A DNA stretch of 64,000 bases from Roseiarcus sp963779095 (GCA_963779095.1 CAVZWU010000008.1:124001-188000), one strand, 5' to 3'. Positions 52,694 through 62,057 are shown, counted from the first letter of the stretch. Numbers and translations are program-made. Notes: generated by a model not told the origin, from the letters alone.

Positions 52694-53680
52694 CTACTTG
52701 CCCATCAGCGACTTGGCGTTTTCCGGGGTGATCGCGAGCGTCGGCACGGTGACCGTGGTCGCCACCTTGTCGGCGCAGTCGAGCAGGATCTCCTTCGCCA
52801 TGTCGATCGCCTGGGGCGCGCCGGTCGGATAGGTGAAGGTCGCCGCCCATTCGCCCTCGGCCACGGCGCGGATGCCGCCTGACGGGCCCGGCAGGCCGTC
52901 GGTGCCGATGATGGCGATGTCGCCGTCCTTCTTGCCCGCGCCCTTGGCCGCGAGCCTCGCGCCCGCCGCCATCATATCGTTCGAGGCGTAGATCGCCTTG
53001 ATGTCGGGATGGGCCTGGAGCATGGCGGCGAAGGCGGTCTGGGCTTTGTCCGGCAGCCAGTCGGCCGCCTGCTCGGCCACAACCTTGATCTTCGGGTTGG
53101 CCTTGACGCCTGCCTTGAAGCCGTCGAGGCGTTCGACCGCAGGGGTCGAGCTCGGCAGGCCTTCCAGCACCGCCACGTCGCCTCCTTGCGGCAGAAGCTT
53201 GTCGGCCATGTACTTGCCGGCTTCTTCCGCGATCTTGAAATTATCGCCGCCGATGAAGGCCGTGTAGTCCTTGCCGGGATCGCCCACGGTCTTGCGATCG
53301 AGCTCGATCACCGGGATGCCAGCCTTCATGGCGCGGGCGACGGCGGGCGTCAGCGGCGCGGCCTCGAAGGGCGAGATCAGGATCAGGTCGACCTTCTGGG
53401 TGATGAAATTGTCCATCTGCGAGGTCTGGGTGTTCACGTTGCCGGCGCCGTCGGCGATCTGCAGCGTGAATTGCGGAACCTTCGCGGCCGCCGCGGTCAG
53501 TTCGTCATTGACATGCGCGCGATAGGGTTCGGCGTTGTTGGCCTGCGAGAAGCCGATCACGTATTTGTCGTCCTTGCCGCACGCCTTGGCGATATGCGCG
53601 GAAGCCGACCCCGCGATAAGGGCCGCGGCGGCCGTTCCCAGCGCCAGCGCGCAAATCGGTCTCATTCTCATTCGATGCAT
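52694..53680 (-). CDS. Sugar ABC transporter substrate-binding protein
   Basis: A 328-residue periplasmic binding protein (Peripla_BP_4). Signal peptide MHRMRMRPICALALGTAAAA...ASAHIA. Mature: KYVIGFSQANNAEPYRAHVN, LQIADGAGNVNTQTSQMDNF, KVDLILISPFEAAPLTPAVA, GIPVIELDRKTVGD, IKAIYASNDMMAAGARLAAK. Best overall resemblance is to ribose/galactofuranose (YtfQ/RbsB)-type receptors. GGAGAGG precedes the ATG. Last gene of the operon, 41 bp after the permease. Substrate not determinable. Confidence 0.92.
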   Translation of the reverse strand: MHRMRMRPICALALGTAAAALIAGSASAHIAKACGKDDKYVIGFSQANNAEPYRAHVNDELTAAAAKVPQFTLQIADGAGNVNTQTSQMDNFITQKVDLILISPFEAAPLTPAVARAMKAGIPVIELDRKTVGDPGKDYTAFIGGDNFKIAEEAGKYMADKLLPQGGDVAVLEGLPSSTPAVERLDGFKAGVKANPKIKVVAEQAADWLPDKAQTAFAAMLQAHPDIKAIYASNDMMAAGARLAAKGAGKKDGDIAIIGTDGLPGPSGGIRAVAEGEWAATFTYPTGAPQAIDMAKEILLDCADKVATTVTVPTLAITPENAKSLMGK

Positions 53681-53721
53681 TTTCCTCTCCCTTGGGCGGT
53701 CCTGAAGTTTGGCGTCGCGCT

Positions 53722-54774
53722 TTACCGACCCAGTCCCTCGCGGCGACGGACGAGAGACTGAAGAACCGCGGCGAGCACGATGATCGCGCCGGTCGCGAGC
53801 AATTGCAGAGCCGCATTGATGTTGTTGAGCTGGAGCACGTTGGCGAGCGCGCCGAGCATGACCGCGCCGGCGACGGTCCCGACCATCGAGCCCGCGCCGC
53901 CGAACAGGCTCGTGCCGCCAATGACGACCGCGGCGATCGCGGTCAATTCGTACCCGGTGCCGTCATTGGCGCTGCCGAAATTGAACTGGCCCGCATGCAC
54001 GACGCCCGCGATCGCCGAGACGAGGCCCGTGATCGCATAGACCGAAATCTTGACCGCGGTCACCGGCACGCCAGAAAGGCGCGCCGCCCGCTCGTTGCCG
54101 CCGACAGCGAACACGTAGCGCCCGAAGCGGGTGAAGTTGAGGACGAAGGTGGCGATCGCGGCGACGACCACGAACACCAGCGTCGCCACCGGGACGGTGT
54201 TGTCGAACAGCCGGTCGCCCAGGATGGCGAACACCGGCGGCGCGAGGCCGGGGCCATTGCCGTAGGAAATATTGATGTACTGGTTGTTGGAGATGACCAG
54301 CGCGAGACCGCGCGCGACCTGGAGTCCCGCCAGCGTGACGATGAACGGCTCGAGCCGAAAACGGGTCGAGATCGTTCCCTGCACGGCGCCGAAGGCCGCG
54401 CCGCAGGCCATGACAAACAGGACGGTCGGAATCAGCCCCCAGCCGGCCGTCGTCATGATGGTCGCGGTCAAGACGCTCGACAGGCTCAAGAGCGCGCCGA
54501 CGGAGAGATCGATCCCGGCGGTAATGATGACGAACGTCATGCCGACGGCGATGATCCCGGTCTCCGACACCGCGCGCACGATATTGGCCATGTTGTCGGG
54601 AGCAAGAAAGAGAATGAGGCCGTGCCGGCGCGGCGAGAAGATCACGCCCCCGATCGCCACCACGATGAGCCCGATCACGCTCTGGAAGCGGACGAGAAGC
54701 GCGAAAAGATCGAGCCGGCGGCGCCCCGGGGCCGGGGTTGCGGCGGCGCTGCGGGTCGTCGCCGACTGGCTCAT
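53722..54774 (-). CDS. Sugar ABC transporter permease (RbsC/XylH type)
   Basis: A 350-residue inner-membrane permease of the BPD_transp_2 family with 8-10 hydrophobic spans. Family hallmarks: GMTFVIITAGIDLSVGALLS (the conserved IDLSVG loop), PTVLFVMACGAAFGAVQGTI, FIVTLAGLQVARGLALVIS, NERAARLSGVPVTAVKISVY (EAA-like contact) and ELTAIAAVVIGGTSLFGGAG. Its ATG 54774 overlaps the ATPase stop by ATGA. Works with the ATPase and the receptor encoded on either side. Confidence 0.94.
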   Translation of the reverse strand: MSQSATTRSAAATPAPGRRRLDLFALLVRFQSVIGLIVVAIGGVIFSPRRHGLILFLAPDNMANIVRAVSETGIIAVGMTFVIITAGIDLSVGALLSLSSVLTATIMTTAGWGLIPTVLFVMACGAAFGAVQGTISTRFRLEPFIVTLAGLQVARGLALVISNNQYINISYGNGPGLAPPVFAILGDRLFDNTVPVATLVFVVVAAIATFVLNFTRFGRYVFAVGGNERAARLSGVPVTAVKISVYAITGLVSAIAGVVHAGQFNFGSANDGTGYELTAIAAVVIGGTSLFGGAGSMVGTVAGAVMLGALANVLQLNNINAALQLLATGAIIVLAAVLQSLVRRREGLGR

Positions 54775-56312
54775 ACCGTCTCGTCCTCGCTTCGTTCGGC
54801 GGCTTCGAGCACCTGACGCTCGTCCGCGCCGCCGGGAAATTCCGCGACCGTGCGTCCGTTGCGCAGCACGACGACCCGGTCGCACAGGCCCAGAAGCTCG
54901 GGCATCTCGCTCGAGGCGACCAGAACGCCCATGCCCTTCCCCGCAAGCTCGCGGACGCGGGCGTAGATCTCCCCCTTCGCGCCGACGTCGACGCCGCGCG
55001 TCGGCTCGTCGAGCAGCAGGAGCCGGGGGTCCCCCAGCACTTCCTTGGCGATGACGACCTTCTGCTGGTTGCCGCCGGAGAGGGCGCCGACCACGATCTC
55101 CGGGTGCGGCGGGCGCACGTCGAAAGCTTTGATCGCCTCGCGCGCGAGCGCGCTCTCGCGGGCGCGCGACATGAGAAAGCCGGGAGAGACGCGCTCGAGG
55201 ACGGTCAGGACCAAGTTGCGGGCGACGGTGTCGCGGATGAGGAGCCCGCTGCCACGCCGGTCATCGGTGACGAGGCCAAGCCCCTCGCCCCGCGCGCCGC
55301 GGATCGACGTCAGGCGCGCGGGCGCGCCGTCGATTTGGACGACGCCGGACCATTTTCCGCTTCCCGCCGCGCCATAGAGAGCGGTCAGGAGCTCGGTGCG
55401 CCCTGCCCCCATGATGCCGGCGAGGCCGACGATCTCGCCAGCGCGCACCACGAGGTTCACGTCCTCGGGCGCTTGCCAGCCGGGCCGCTCCGCCCGGGGC
55501 GTGAAGCGCGCGTGTTCGAGAGTGAGGACGGGCTTGCCCAACACAGTCGCGCGCTTGGGGTAGAGCTCATCGAGCGGGCGCCCGACGAGGAGCCGCACCA
55601 GCTCCGATTGCGGCGCCTTGGCGGGCTGCACGCCCGCCACCTGCCCATCGCGCATGACGGTGACGCGGTCGGCGACGCGCGGAACCTCCTCGAGCCGATG
55701 GGAGATGTAGACGATGCCGACGCCGCGCGCCGCGATCTCGCGCATCACGACGAACAGCCGCTCGACCTCGGAGGCGGTGAGCGCCGCGGTCGGCTCGTCC
55801 ATGATGAGGATCTTCGAAGCGTAGGTGAGCGCCTTGGCGATGGCGACGATCTGCCTTCGTCCGACCGAAAGCTCGCCCACGGGCTGGTCTACGCCGATGT
55901 CGGCGCCGACGACGCTGATCCGCGTCAGCGCCTCCTTGCGCATGGCAGGCCGGTCGAGCACGCCGCCGCGCGTGAGCTCGCGCCCAAGAAATAGATTGGC
56001 GGTGACGTCGAGGCTCGGCACGAGGTCGAGTTCCTGGAAGATGGTGGCGACGCCCGCGGCCTGCGCGGCGCGCGGATCGTCGAAGCGGACGGGCTGCCCC
56101 TCCAGAAGCATTTCGCCCGCGTCAGGAGCGAAGACGCCGGAGAGGATGTTCATAAGCGTCGACTTGCCGGCGCCGTTCTCGCCGAGGAGCGCGTGAATTT
56201 CGCCGCGCTGGAGGTCGAAATCGACGCCGCGCAAAGCCTGCACGCCGCCGAAATGCTTGGTGACGCCGCGCATGACGAGCAGCGGCGCCGCCGTTTCGAC
56301 CGGCCCGCTCAC
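54771..56312 (-). CDS. Sugar ABC transporter ATPase with two cassettes (RbsA/XylG type)
   Basis: About 513 residues, with two fused nucleotide-binding domains. The first has GENGAGKST, ELSVGRRQIVAIAKALTY and ILIMDEPTAALT. The second has GLAGIMGAGRTELL (degenerate Walker A, as usual), ALSGGNQQKVVIAKEVL and LLLDEPTRGVDVGAKGEIY. GTG 56312 is taken as start because it overlaps the LacI-type regulator's stop as GTGA and yields the family-typical MRGVTKHFGGVQALRGVDFD after a short leader. Upstream in-frame sequence is a shadow of the regulator gene. Confidence 0.93.
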   Translation of the reverse strand: MSGPVETAAPLLVMRGVTKHFGGVQALRGVDFDLQRGEIHALLGENGAGKSTLMNILSGVFAPDAGEMLLEGQPVRFDDPRAAQAAGVATIFQELDLVPSLDVTANLFLGRELTRGGVLDRPAMRKEALTRISVVGADIGVDQPVGELSVGRRQIVAIAKALTYASKILIMDEPTAALTASEVERLFVVMREIAARGVGIVYISHRLEEVPRVADRVTVMRDGQVAGVQPAKAPQSELVRLLVGRPLDELYPKRATVLGKPVLTLEHARFTPRAERPGWQAPEDVNLVVRAGEIVGLAGIMGAGRTELLTALYGAAGSGKWSGVVQIDGAPARLTSIRGARGEGLGLVTDDRRGSGLLIRDTVARNLVLTVLERVSPGFLMSRARESALAREAIKAFDVRPPHPEIVVGALSGGNQQKVVIAKEVLGDPRLLLLDEPTRGVDVGAKGEIYARVRELAGKGMGVLVASSEMPELLGLCDRVVVLRNGRTVAEFPGGADERQVLEAAERSEDETV

Positions 56313-57310
56313 CGCGGCCTCGCGCAGGAATCGCGAAGTTTCAGTGCGGCGGCGAGGCGCACGGTGCGCCGCGCGCCCTCGGGCGCGGCGATCCGCTCCA
56401 TCAGGAGAAACGCCGCCCGTCGGCCGATCTCCTCGCAGGGCTGCGCGACGAGCGTGAGGCGGGGCTCGAAACAATCGGCCCACTCGAAATCGTCGAATCC
56501 GGCGATCGAGATGTCGGCGGGAACGCTCAAGCCGCGCGCGCGCACCGCCCGCATCGCGCCGATTGTCGCCATATTGTTGCCGGTCACGATCGCGGTTGGC
56601 GGATCAGGCAGCGAAAGCAGCGCGTGAGTCGCCTCGGCGGCGCTCGCGGTCGACGCGTTGCCGGTGACGAGATAGCGCTCGTCGAACTCCAAATCGAGCC
56701 GCTCAAGGCTCAGGCGGTAGCCGATAATGCGCTCGAGTGTGGTCTCGAAGCCCGGATGACCGCCGATATAGCCGATGCGACGATGCCCGAGCCCAGCGAC
56801 ATGGTCCACCAACGCGCGCATCGCCTCGCGATTGTTGACGCCGACCTGATCGAACGCGGAATCGGGCGTGCGGTCGACCAGAACGCACGGGAGCCGCTCC
56901 GCCCGCAGATAGCGAAGCGCTCGGCGTTCAGGGTCGGCGCTCGGCGCGAGGATGACCCCGTCAACCCGGCGCTGGTGCAATGCGGTCAGGACTTGAAGCT
57001 CGCGGACCGGATCGTCCTGGGTGTCGGAGAGGAAGATCATCATGCCGAGCCGCGCACATTCGGTCTCGATCGCGCAGATGATGTCGGTGAAGTAGGGATT
57101 GGCGATCGCCGAAATGGCGATCCCGACCGAACCGGTGGTGGCCGTCTTCAATGAGCGCGCGATGACATTCGGGCGATAGTCGATCGCGTCAATGACCGCC
57201 CTCACCGCGCTCGCGGTCGCCGGCGAAACGCGCCTTGTGCCGTTGACGACATGCGAAACAGTCGAGACCGAAACGCCCGCTTCCCGCGCCACGTCGGCAA
57301 TCGTCGACAC
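56309..57310 (-). CDS. LacI-family transcriptional regulator
   Basis: A 333-residue sugar-responsive repressor. The HTH and hinge are ATG-STIADVAREAGVSVSTVSHVVNGTRRVSP and RAVIDAIDYRPNVIARSLKT. The effector core is periplasmic-binding-protein-like (VGIAISAIANPYFTDIICAI, LVDRTPDSAFDQVGVNNREA, ADISIAGFDDFEWADCFEPR). It is the first gene of the regulator-ATPase-permease-receptor operon and overlaps the ATPase start by GTGA, so the operon encodes its own regulator. The palindrome at 57382-57407 is the probable operator. Confidence 0.93.
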   Translation of the reverse strand: MSTIADVAREAGVSVSTVSHVVNGTRRVSPATASAVRAVIDAIDYRPNVIARSLKTATTGSVGIAISAIANPYFTDIICAIETECARLGMMIFLSDTQDDPVRELQVLTALHQRRVDGVILAPSADPERRALRYLRAERLPCVLVDRTPDSAFDQVGVNNREAMRALVDHVAGLGHRRIGYIGGHPGFETTLERIIGYRLSLERLDLEFDERYLVTGNASTASAAEATHALLSLPDPPTAIVTGNNMATIGAMRAVRARGLSVPADISIAGFDDFEWADCFEPRLTLVAQPCEEIGRRAAFLLMERIAAPEGARRTVRLAAALKLRDSCARPR

Positions 57311-57381
57311 GTAGCCTCCCCAGGCTCCCGCCGTCGCGCCTCGCGCAGCGCGTTGCCTTCTTCTGTGGCGAAGCTAGCAGA

Positions 57382-57407
57382 TCGAAACGTTTGCGCAACC
57401 GTTTCGA
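57382..57407. promoter_or_regulatory. 26-bp LacI-type operator palindrome
   Basis: TCGAAACG at the left and CGTTTCGA at the right frame a central TTGCGCAA, giving a palindrome with one mismatched pair over 26 bp. It lies 72-97 bp upstream of the LacI-family start. GAAACGnTT...AAnCGTTTC is typical of LacI-family operators, so autoregulation of the sugar operon is likely. Confidence 0.8.
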
Positions 57408-57605
57408 CGACGCCTGCGGTCTTTGGAAAGGTGTCCGGAACCATCCAGATGATCGGCTCAAGCGAGGCCGGGACGCTTCGAGGTCGGCACAATGTTTAGC
57501 GGCCAACAGCACGCCAATTTTGTGGAGGAAGACAGCAGTCCTTGCGTCTTGGTTTGGAACGCTATCAGCAGTTAAACTAGTCACGCTTTACAAAGGAGCA
57601 TGGAG

Positions 57606-58745
57606 GTGACCAAAGGCGAGATAGGGCAAGAGCGCCGAGTCCAAGAGCGCCGAGTTCAAGATCGGCGCGGGCAAGAGCGCCGAGTCCAAGACCGGCGACA
57701 AAGTGCGAAACGGTCACCCCGCCTGCTGCCGACGACGATCGGTTTCCCCGCAAGGCGAGCGGTTGCCGCGCTTCGAAAGCGCAATATCGATCCGGCGCCC
57801 TTGCTGCAACGCGCGGGCCTGTCAGAACAGGATCTGGACAACCCCGAAAATCGCATCTCTTCCGCCGCGCAGGCCAGGCTGCTTGAATTTGCTGCTGAGG
57901 CGCTCCACGATCCTGCGCTCGGTTTCCACCTTGCTACAGAGGTCAATCCTCGAGAATTGGGGTTGGTGTTCTACGTAGCCTCCGCAGCGAAGGATCTTGG
58001 CGAAGCGATAACGCTCCTTGGTCGTTATTGCCGCATCGTAAACGACGCGATCCGCGTACAGATGACGCGGCGGGACGGTGACCTGGTAATCGAGGTGCAT
58101 GTCGTCGGCGTTCCACGGTTTCTGGCCGTGCAGAACGCCGAGCTCGCAGTTGCGGTTATCCTGAAGAGTCTGCGAGCGATCACAGGCCGGAGGGTTCATC
58201 CGACAACAATAACCCTCGTCCACATGCGCAATTCGGACTTCCGGGAGTTTGAGCGGTTCTGCGGCTGCCCGGTCGAATTTGGCGGATCTACCGATCAACT
58301 TGTTTTCTCCAGTGAGAGTCTCGCTGTGCCGCTGATTACGGAAGATCTGCATCTGCTGGACGCCCTTCGACCCATTTGCGATGCCGCAGCCATTCAGCGC
58401 GAAACGACGCGAGGGAGCTTGCGCGCTTCGGTCGAAAATGAGGCGCAAAAACTGCTGCCGCACGGGAGAGCGCAAAGGCAAAATGTTGCTAAGAAGCTGG
58501 CCATGAGCACGCGAACGCTGGCGCGGAGGTTAGCCAGCGAGGGCACAACCTTTGAGGACGTTGTGGACGAGTTGCGGCGGAGTCTCGCCCTCCAATACAT
58601 CAAGACTCCGGGCGTATCGCTTTCTCAGATTGCCTGGTTGCTCGGCTACGAAGGCGCCGCGTCTTTCAATCATGCCTTCAGGCGTTGGACTGGCCGTCCG
58701 CCCTCGGCGGCGCGTCTCGAGAGACTGCTTCCAGCGCCTGCGTGA
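57606..58745 (+). CDS. AraC-family regulator with N-terminal pentapeptide repeats
   Basis: About 379 residues. The N-terminus has five copies of [E/D]RRxQ (QERRVQERRVQDRRGQERRV). The Arabinose_bd-type sensor domain follows (AVAALRKRNIDPAPLLQRAG, ALGFHLATEVNPRELGLVFY, FCGCPVEFGGSTDQLVFSSE), then an AraC HTH pair (VAKKLAMSTRTLARRLASEG, VSLSQIAWLLGYEGAASFNH, AFRRWTGRPPSAAR). GTG 57606 is preferred because AGGAG is 7 nt upstream; ATG 57600 is only 1 nt away from it. This regulator class (OruR/ArgR-like and virulence-type) often controls nearby catabolic genes; the DUF1254/DUF1214 gene downstream is a candidate target. Confidence 0.9.
   Translation: MTKGEIGQERRVQERRVQDRRGQERRVQDRRQSAKRSPRLLPTTIGFPARRAVAALRKRNIDPAPLLQRAGLSEQDLDNPENRISSAAQARLLEFAAEALHDPALGFHLATEVNPRELGLVFYVASAAKDLGEAITLLGRYCRIVNDAIRVQMTRRDGDLVIEVHVVGVPRFLAVQNAELAVAVILKSLRAITGRRVHPTTITLVHMRNSDFREFERFCGCPVEFGGSTDQLVFSSESLAVPLITEDLHLLDALRPICDAAAIQRETTRGSLRASVENEAQKLLPHGRAQRQNVAKKLAMSTRTLARRLASEGTTFEDVVDELRRSLALQYIKTPGVSLSQIAWLLGYEGAASFNHAFRRWTGRPPSAARLERLLPAPA
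57628..57703 (+). repeat. 15-bp in-frame tandem repeat (codes for ERRVQ units)
   Basis: Units of the form GAGCGCCGAGTCCAA occur five times with variants (GATCGGCGCGGGCAA, GACCGGCGACAAAGT). They encode the charged pentapeptide repeat at the start of the AraC-family protein and are open to expansion or contraction without frame loss. Confidence 0.8.
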
Positions 58746-58933
58746 TCGATTGCGCCAGCAAATCGCGCGGTCCCAGCTCACCTAAAAAGTGGCACGAAAA
58801 AGCGAAATTTCGGGCCGCAGAATCAATTCAGCAGCTTCTACATACTGCAGGTGGCCGCAGGGGAGTTCACGCGGTCAAAGCGAAGCCGGATTCCGGGAGG
58901 CTTCCTCGCCTGCTGTAAAAGGAAGACGTCAAC

Positions 58934-59144
58934 GTGGCCGCCGTTTATGATGATAATGTTGGCTTTTGGGACATCGACGGACAAGAAGAGCAAAGCATTC
59001 TTTGATTACGTCCAGCGCCAAAGCGTCCAGAAAACTTGCGATCGCTGCGAGCTACAGGTACGTCTCATGCCGTCCAAAGCGCTATGCGCCTCGTGCGTGA
59101 CTGCGCTTGAATGCGGCGCGCCAAACTCAATGAGCCAGTACTGA
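58934..59144 (+). CDS. Small zinc-ribbon protein, frameshifted near 59003
   Basis: GTG 58934 (preceded by AAGGAAG) starts VAAVYDDNVGFWDIDGQEEQ. The frame then shifts near 59003 and continues FFDYVQRQSVQKTCDRCELQ, VRLMPSKALCASCVTALECG, ending APNSMSQY. The C-x2-C (CDRC) and C-x2-C (CASC) pair, 16 residues apart, forms a likely zinc ribbon. With one indel repaired, about 69 residues. Acidic N-terminus and zinc ribbon suggest a protein- or nucleic-acid-binding regulator; no family name is assigned. Confidence 0.62.
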
Positions 59145-59208
59145 CCTGAGAACGCTGACCAGGAAAGCAACGAGCCGCGGTGTAGCGAACGCCCTGTTCG
59201 CGACGCTC

Positions 59209-60204
59209 ATGCTGTGCGCGCTCGGCGGCGCGCAGGCGGCGCCAGACGATCGGCCGGTCGCCGTCACCCCCGACAATTTCGTCCGCGCCGAGTCGGATCT
59301 TTATTTCAGCGGGGTGGTCAAGGACGGCGGCTTCGGCAAGTTCATGCATCGCCGCCAGCCGACGTCGGTCGCCAAGCAGACGATTATCCGGATGAACCGC
59401 GATACGCTTTATTCGGCGGCGGTGTTCGACCTCGATGCGGGTCCGGTGACGATCACCCTGCCCGATCCTGGCAGGCGCTTCCTGTCGATGCAAGTGATCG
59501 ACGAAGACGAGTACACGCCCGACGTCCACTATGGCGCCGCGATCCGCACGCTGACCAAGGACCAGATCGGAACGCGCTATGCCCTTGTCGGCGTCCGCAT
59601 TCTGGTCAATCCCGACGATCCCAAGGACGTCGAGACCGTCCACGCGCTGCAGGACGCGATCGAGGTCAGTCAGCCCGGCGGCCCCGGAAAATTCACGATT
59701 CCCAACTGGGACGCGTCGAGCCAGATCAAGGTCCGCAACGCCCTGCTCGAACTCGCTTCGACCATTCCTGACACCAAGGGCATGTTCGGCCCGAGGGGTG
59801 AGGTCGATCCCGTGCGGCATCTGGTCGGATCGGCGATCGCCTGGGGCGGCAATCCTGAACAGGACGCTCTCTATCTCAACGTCACGCCGCCCAGGAACGA
59901 CGGCAAGACGGTCTACAAACTCAACGTCAAGAACGTCCCGGTCGACGGCTTCTGGTCGATCAGCGTCTATGACGCCAAGGGCTATTTCGCGCCCAACGCC
60001 CAGAACGCCTATTCGCTCAACAACCTGACCGCGAAACCTGGCGACGACGGATCGTTCGCCATCCAGTTCGGCGGCTGCGACGGCAGAATTGCGAACTGCC
60101 TGCCGACGCCGCCCGGATGGAATTATCTTGTTCGCCTCTATCGCCCGAGGCGCGAGATCCTGAACGGCGCCTGGACCTTTCCGGAGCCACAGGCGGCGCG
60201 ATAA
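59209..60204 (+). CDS. DUF1254/DUF1214 domain exported protein
   Basis: 331 codons from ATG 59209. DUF1254: VTPDNFVRAESDLYFSGVVK, KQTIIRMNRDTLYSAAVFDL, RRFLSMQVIDEDEYTPDVHY. DUF1214 at the C-terminus: LNVKNVPVDGFWSISVYDAK, NAYSLNNLTAKPGDDGSFAI, NYLVRLYRPRREILNGAWTF. These paired domains occur in periplasmic proteins of unknown function. The signal peptide is better if translation starts upstream (ATSRGVANALFATLMLCALG is in frame from about 59156), which would need a non-ATG start. Intact. Confidence 0.85.
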   Translation: MLCALGGAQAAPDDRPVAVTPDNFVRAESDLYFSGVVKDGGFGKFMHRRQPTSVAKQTIIRMNRDTLYSAAVFDLDAGPVTITLPDPGRRFLSMQVIDEDEYTPDVHYGAAIRTLTKDQIGTRYALVGVRILVNPDDPKDVETVHALQDAIEVSQPGGPGKFTIPNWDASSQIKVRNALLELASTIPDTKGMFGPRGEVDPVRHLVGSAIAWGGNPEQDALYLNVTPPRNDGKTVYKLNVKNVPVDGFWSISVYDAKGYFAPNAQNAYSLNNLTAKPGDDGSFAIQFGGCDGRIANCLPTPPGWNYLVRLYRPRREILNGAWTFPEPQAAR

Positions 60205-60557
60205 TCCGCCGCGCCGCCCCGCGAATCGCGGCTGCCCTGCCCCGAATTTGACAGCCGCCGGCCATCGAGTGACTTCGGCGTCTGGCGAACCGAACACGTT
60301 TCGCAAACGGCAGAGGCGTTCGGCAAACTGCGATATCCCGCCTTACAGCGCGCGTCGACAAGGCCGAGGCGTTCGGCAGACGCTGGTTGATTGACATTTT
60401 CCCGAGATCGTCTATGGCAAAGTGCGCCGAGAGCGAATGAAGGCTCCAGCGCGGCGCGAGGCTTGCGCGCCGGGACCTGCGAACGCATTGACGCGGTCCG
60501 TAGAGGCCCCCATATCACGAACGAGCGAATGCGAGGCATTCGCGCAAGCGAGATCAG
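60205..60557. other. Leader/intergenic region upstream of rhlE
   Basis: No gene. It contains a direct repeat GAGGCGTTCGGCA at 60313-60325 and 60366-60378 and a palindromic patch CGAATGCGAGGCATTCG just before the rhlE start. A long leader is common for cold-inducible DEAD-box genes, but no regulatory class is recognised. Confidence 0.4.
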
Positions 60558-62057
60558 ATGAAATTTAGCGAACTCGGCCTGAGCGAGAAAGTGCTCAAAG
60601 CCGTCGAAACGTCGGGTTACGACACGCCGACGCCGATCCAGCAACAAGCCATCCCCCACGCCCTGGAAGGCCGCGACGTTCTGGGCATCGCCCAGACCGG
60701 CACCGGCAAGACGGCGGCGTTCACCCTGCCGATGCTGTCGATGCTGGAGCGCGGCCGCGCCCGCGCCCGGATGCCGCGCACCCTCATCCTTGAGCCGACG
60801 CGCGAACTCGCCGCCCAGGTCGAAGAGGCGTTCGGCAAGTACGGGGTCAACCACAAGCTCAACCTCGCGCTTCTGATCGGCGGCGTCTCGTTCGGCGATC
60901 AGGAGGCCAAGATCGCGCGCGGCGCCGACATCGTCATCGCCACGCCCGGGCGGCTGCTTGATTTCACCGAGCGCGGCGGGCTGCTCCTGAACGCGATCGA
61001 GATCCTGGTCATCGACGAAGCCGACCGCATGCTCGACATGGGTTTCATCCCGGACATCGAGCGCATCTGCAAGCTCGTGCCGTTCACCCGGCAGACGCTA
61101 TTTTTCTCGGCGACCATGCCGCCGGAAATCACCCGTCTCGCCGACGCGTTCCTCCACAATCCGGTGCGCGTCGAGGTCTCCCGCGCCGCCACGACCGCCG
61201 AGAACATAACCCAGACGCTCGTGCCTTCGGGCGGTACGCCCGAAGAGAAGCGCTCGACCTTGCGCCGCATCATCCGCGGGGCCGAGAATTTCAAGAACGC
61301 GCTCATCTTCTGCAACCGCAAACGCGACGTGCAGGTGGTCTATCGGTCGCTGCAGAAGCACGGCTTCTCGGTACTGGCGCTGCATGGCGATCTCGACCAG
61401 CGCATGCGCACGGCGGCGCTCGACGCGTTCCGCGCCGGCGACGTCCAGCTCCTCGTCTGCTCCGACGTCGCCGCCAGAGGCCTCGACATTCCCGACGTCA
61501 GTCACGTGATCAACTACGATGCGCCCCATCACTCCGAGGATTATGTCCATCGCATCGGGCGCACCGGGCGCGCCGGCAAGTCCGGCGAGGCCCTGACCAT
61601 CGTCTCGCGCATCGATCAGAAGGCGATGGCCGAGATCGAGAAGCTGATCGCGCGCAAGATCGACTGGCAGGATGGCGCTCAACTGCCTCCCGACGACGAA
61701 GCCGAAGCGCCGCGCCGGGAACACTCGCCCCGCGGCCGCGGCGGATCGCGCACACGATCCCAGCGCACGGCGCCGGTGGAGGAGGCCGCGCGCCCAGACC
61801 GGCATATCGAACGACGCCCCGATTCGCGCCGACACCACGCCGAGCGCCCGCCGCGCGAGCGCATCGCCGCCGAGCCGGAGCGCCGCCCGAGCGCTCGCGT
61901 CCCGGCCGCCGCCGATCAGGCCCCGCGCCCCGAACGTCCGCGTCGAGTGGAAGACGCGCCAGTCATTGGGCTGGGCGACCATGTGCCCGATTTCCTTCTG
62001 CGCCCGGTCAAGACTCGCGCCCGGCCCGCGCGCGAGCCGATCGAAGCCGAGGAATAG
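60558..62057 (+). CDS. rhlE: DEAD-box ATP-dependent RNA helicase, RhlE type
   Basis: A 499-residue RNA helicase of the RhlE class, involved in ribosome assembly and RNA turnover. Motifs in order: Q motif (GYDTPTPIQQQAIPHALEGR), I (AQTGTGKTAAF), Ia (PTRELAAQ), Ib (TPGRLLD), II (DEAD as VIDEADRMLDMGF), III (SAT in FFSATMP), IV (ALIFCNRKRDV), V (SDVAARGLDIPDV) and VI (HRIGRTGRAGK). The last 120 residues are an Arg/Pro/Ala-rich disordered tail typical of RhlE proteins that bind RNA non-specifically. Start ATG at 60558, 5 nt after GAGATC; ribosome binding site is weak. Confidence 0.95.
   Translation: MKFSELGLSEKVLKAVETSGYDTPTPIQQQAIPHALEGRDVLGIAQTGTGKTAAFTLPMLSMLERGRARARMPRTLILEPTRELAAQVEEAFGKYGVNHKLNLALLIGGVSFGDQEAKIARGADIVIATPGRLLDFTERGGLLLNAIEILVIDEADRMLDMGFIPDIERICKLVPFTRQTLFFSATMPPEITRLADAFLHNPVRVEVSRAATTAENITQTLVPSGGTPEEKRSTLRRIIRGAENFKNALIFCNRKRDVQVVYRSLQKHGFSVLALHGDLDQRMRTAALDAFRAGDVQLLVCSDVAARGLDIPDVSHVINYDAPHHSEDYVHRIGRTGRAGKSGEALTIVSRIDQKAMAEIEKLIARKIDWQDGAQLPPDDEAEAPRREHSPRGRGGSRTRSQRTAPVEEAARPDRHIERRPDSRRHHAERPPRERIAAEPERRPSARVPAAADQAPRPERPRRVEDAPVIGLGDHVPDFLLRPVKTRARPAREPIEAEE

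Noticed and set aside
57628..57703. Second regular repeat array
   Set aside because: 15-bp units without spacers inside an open gene; coding repeat, not CRISPR.
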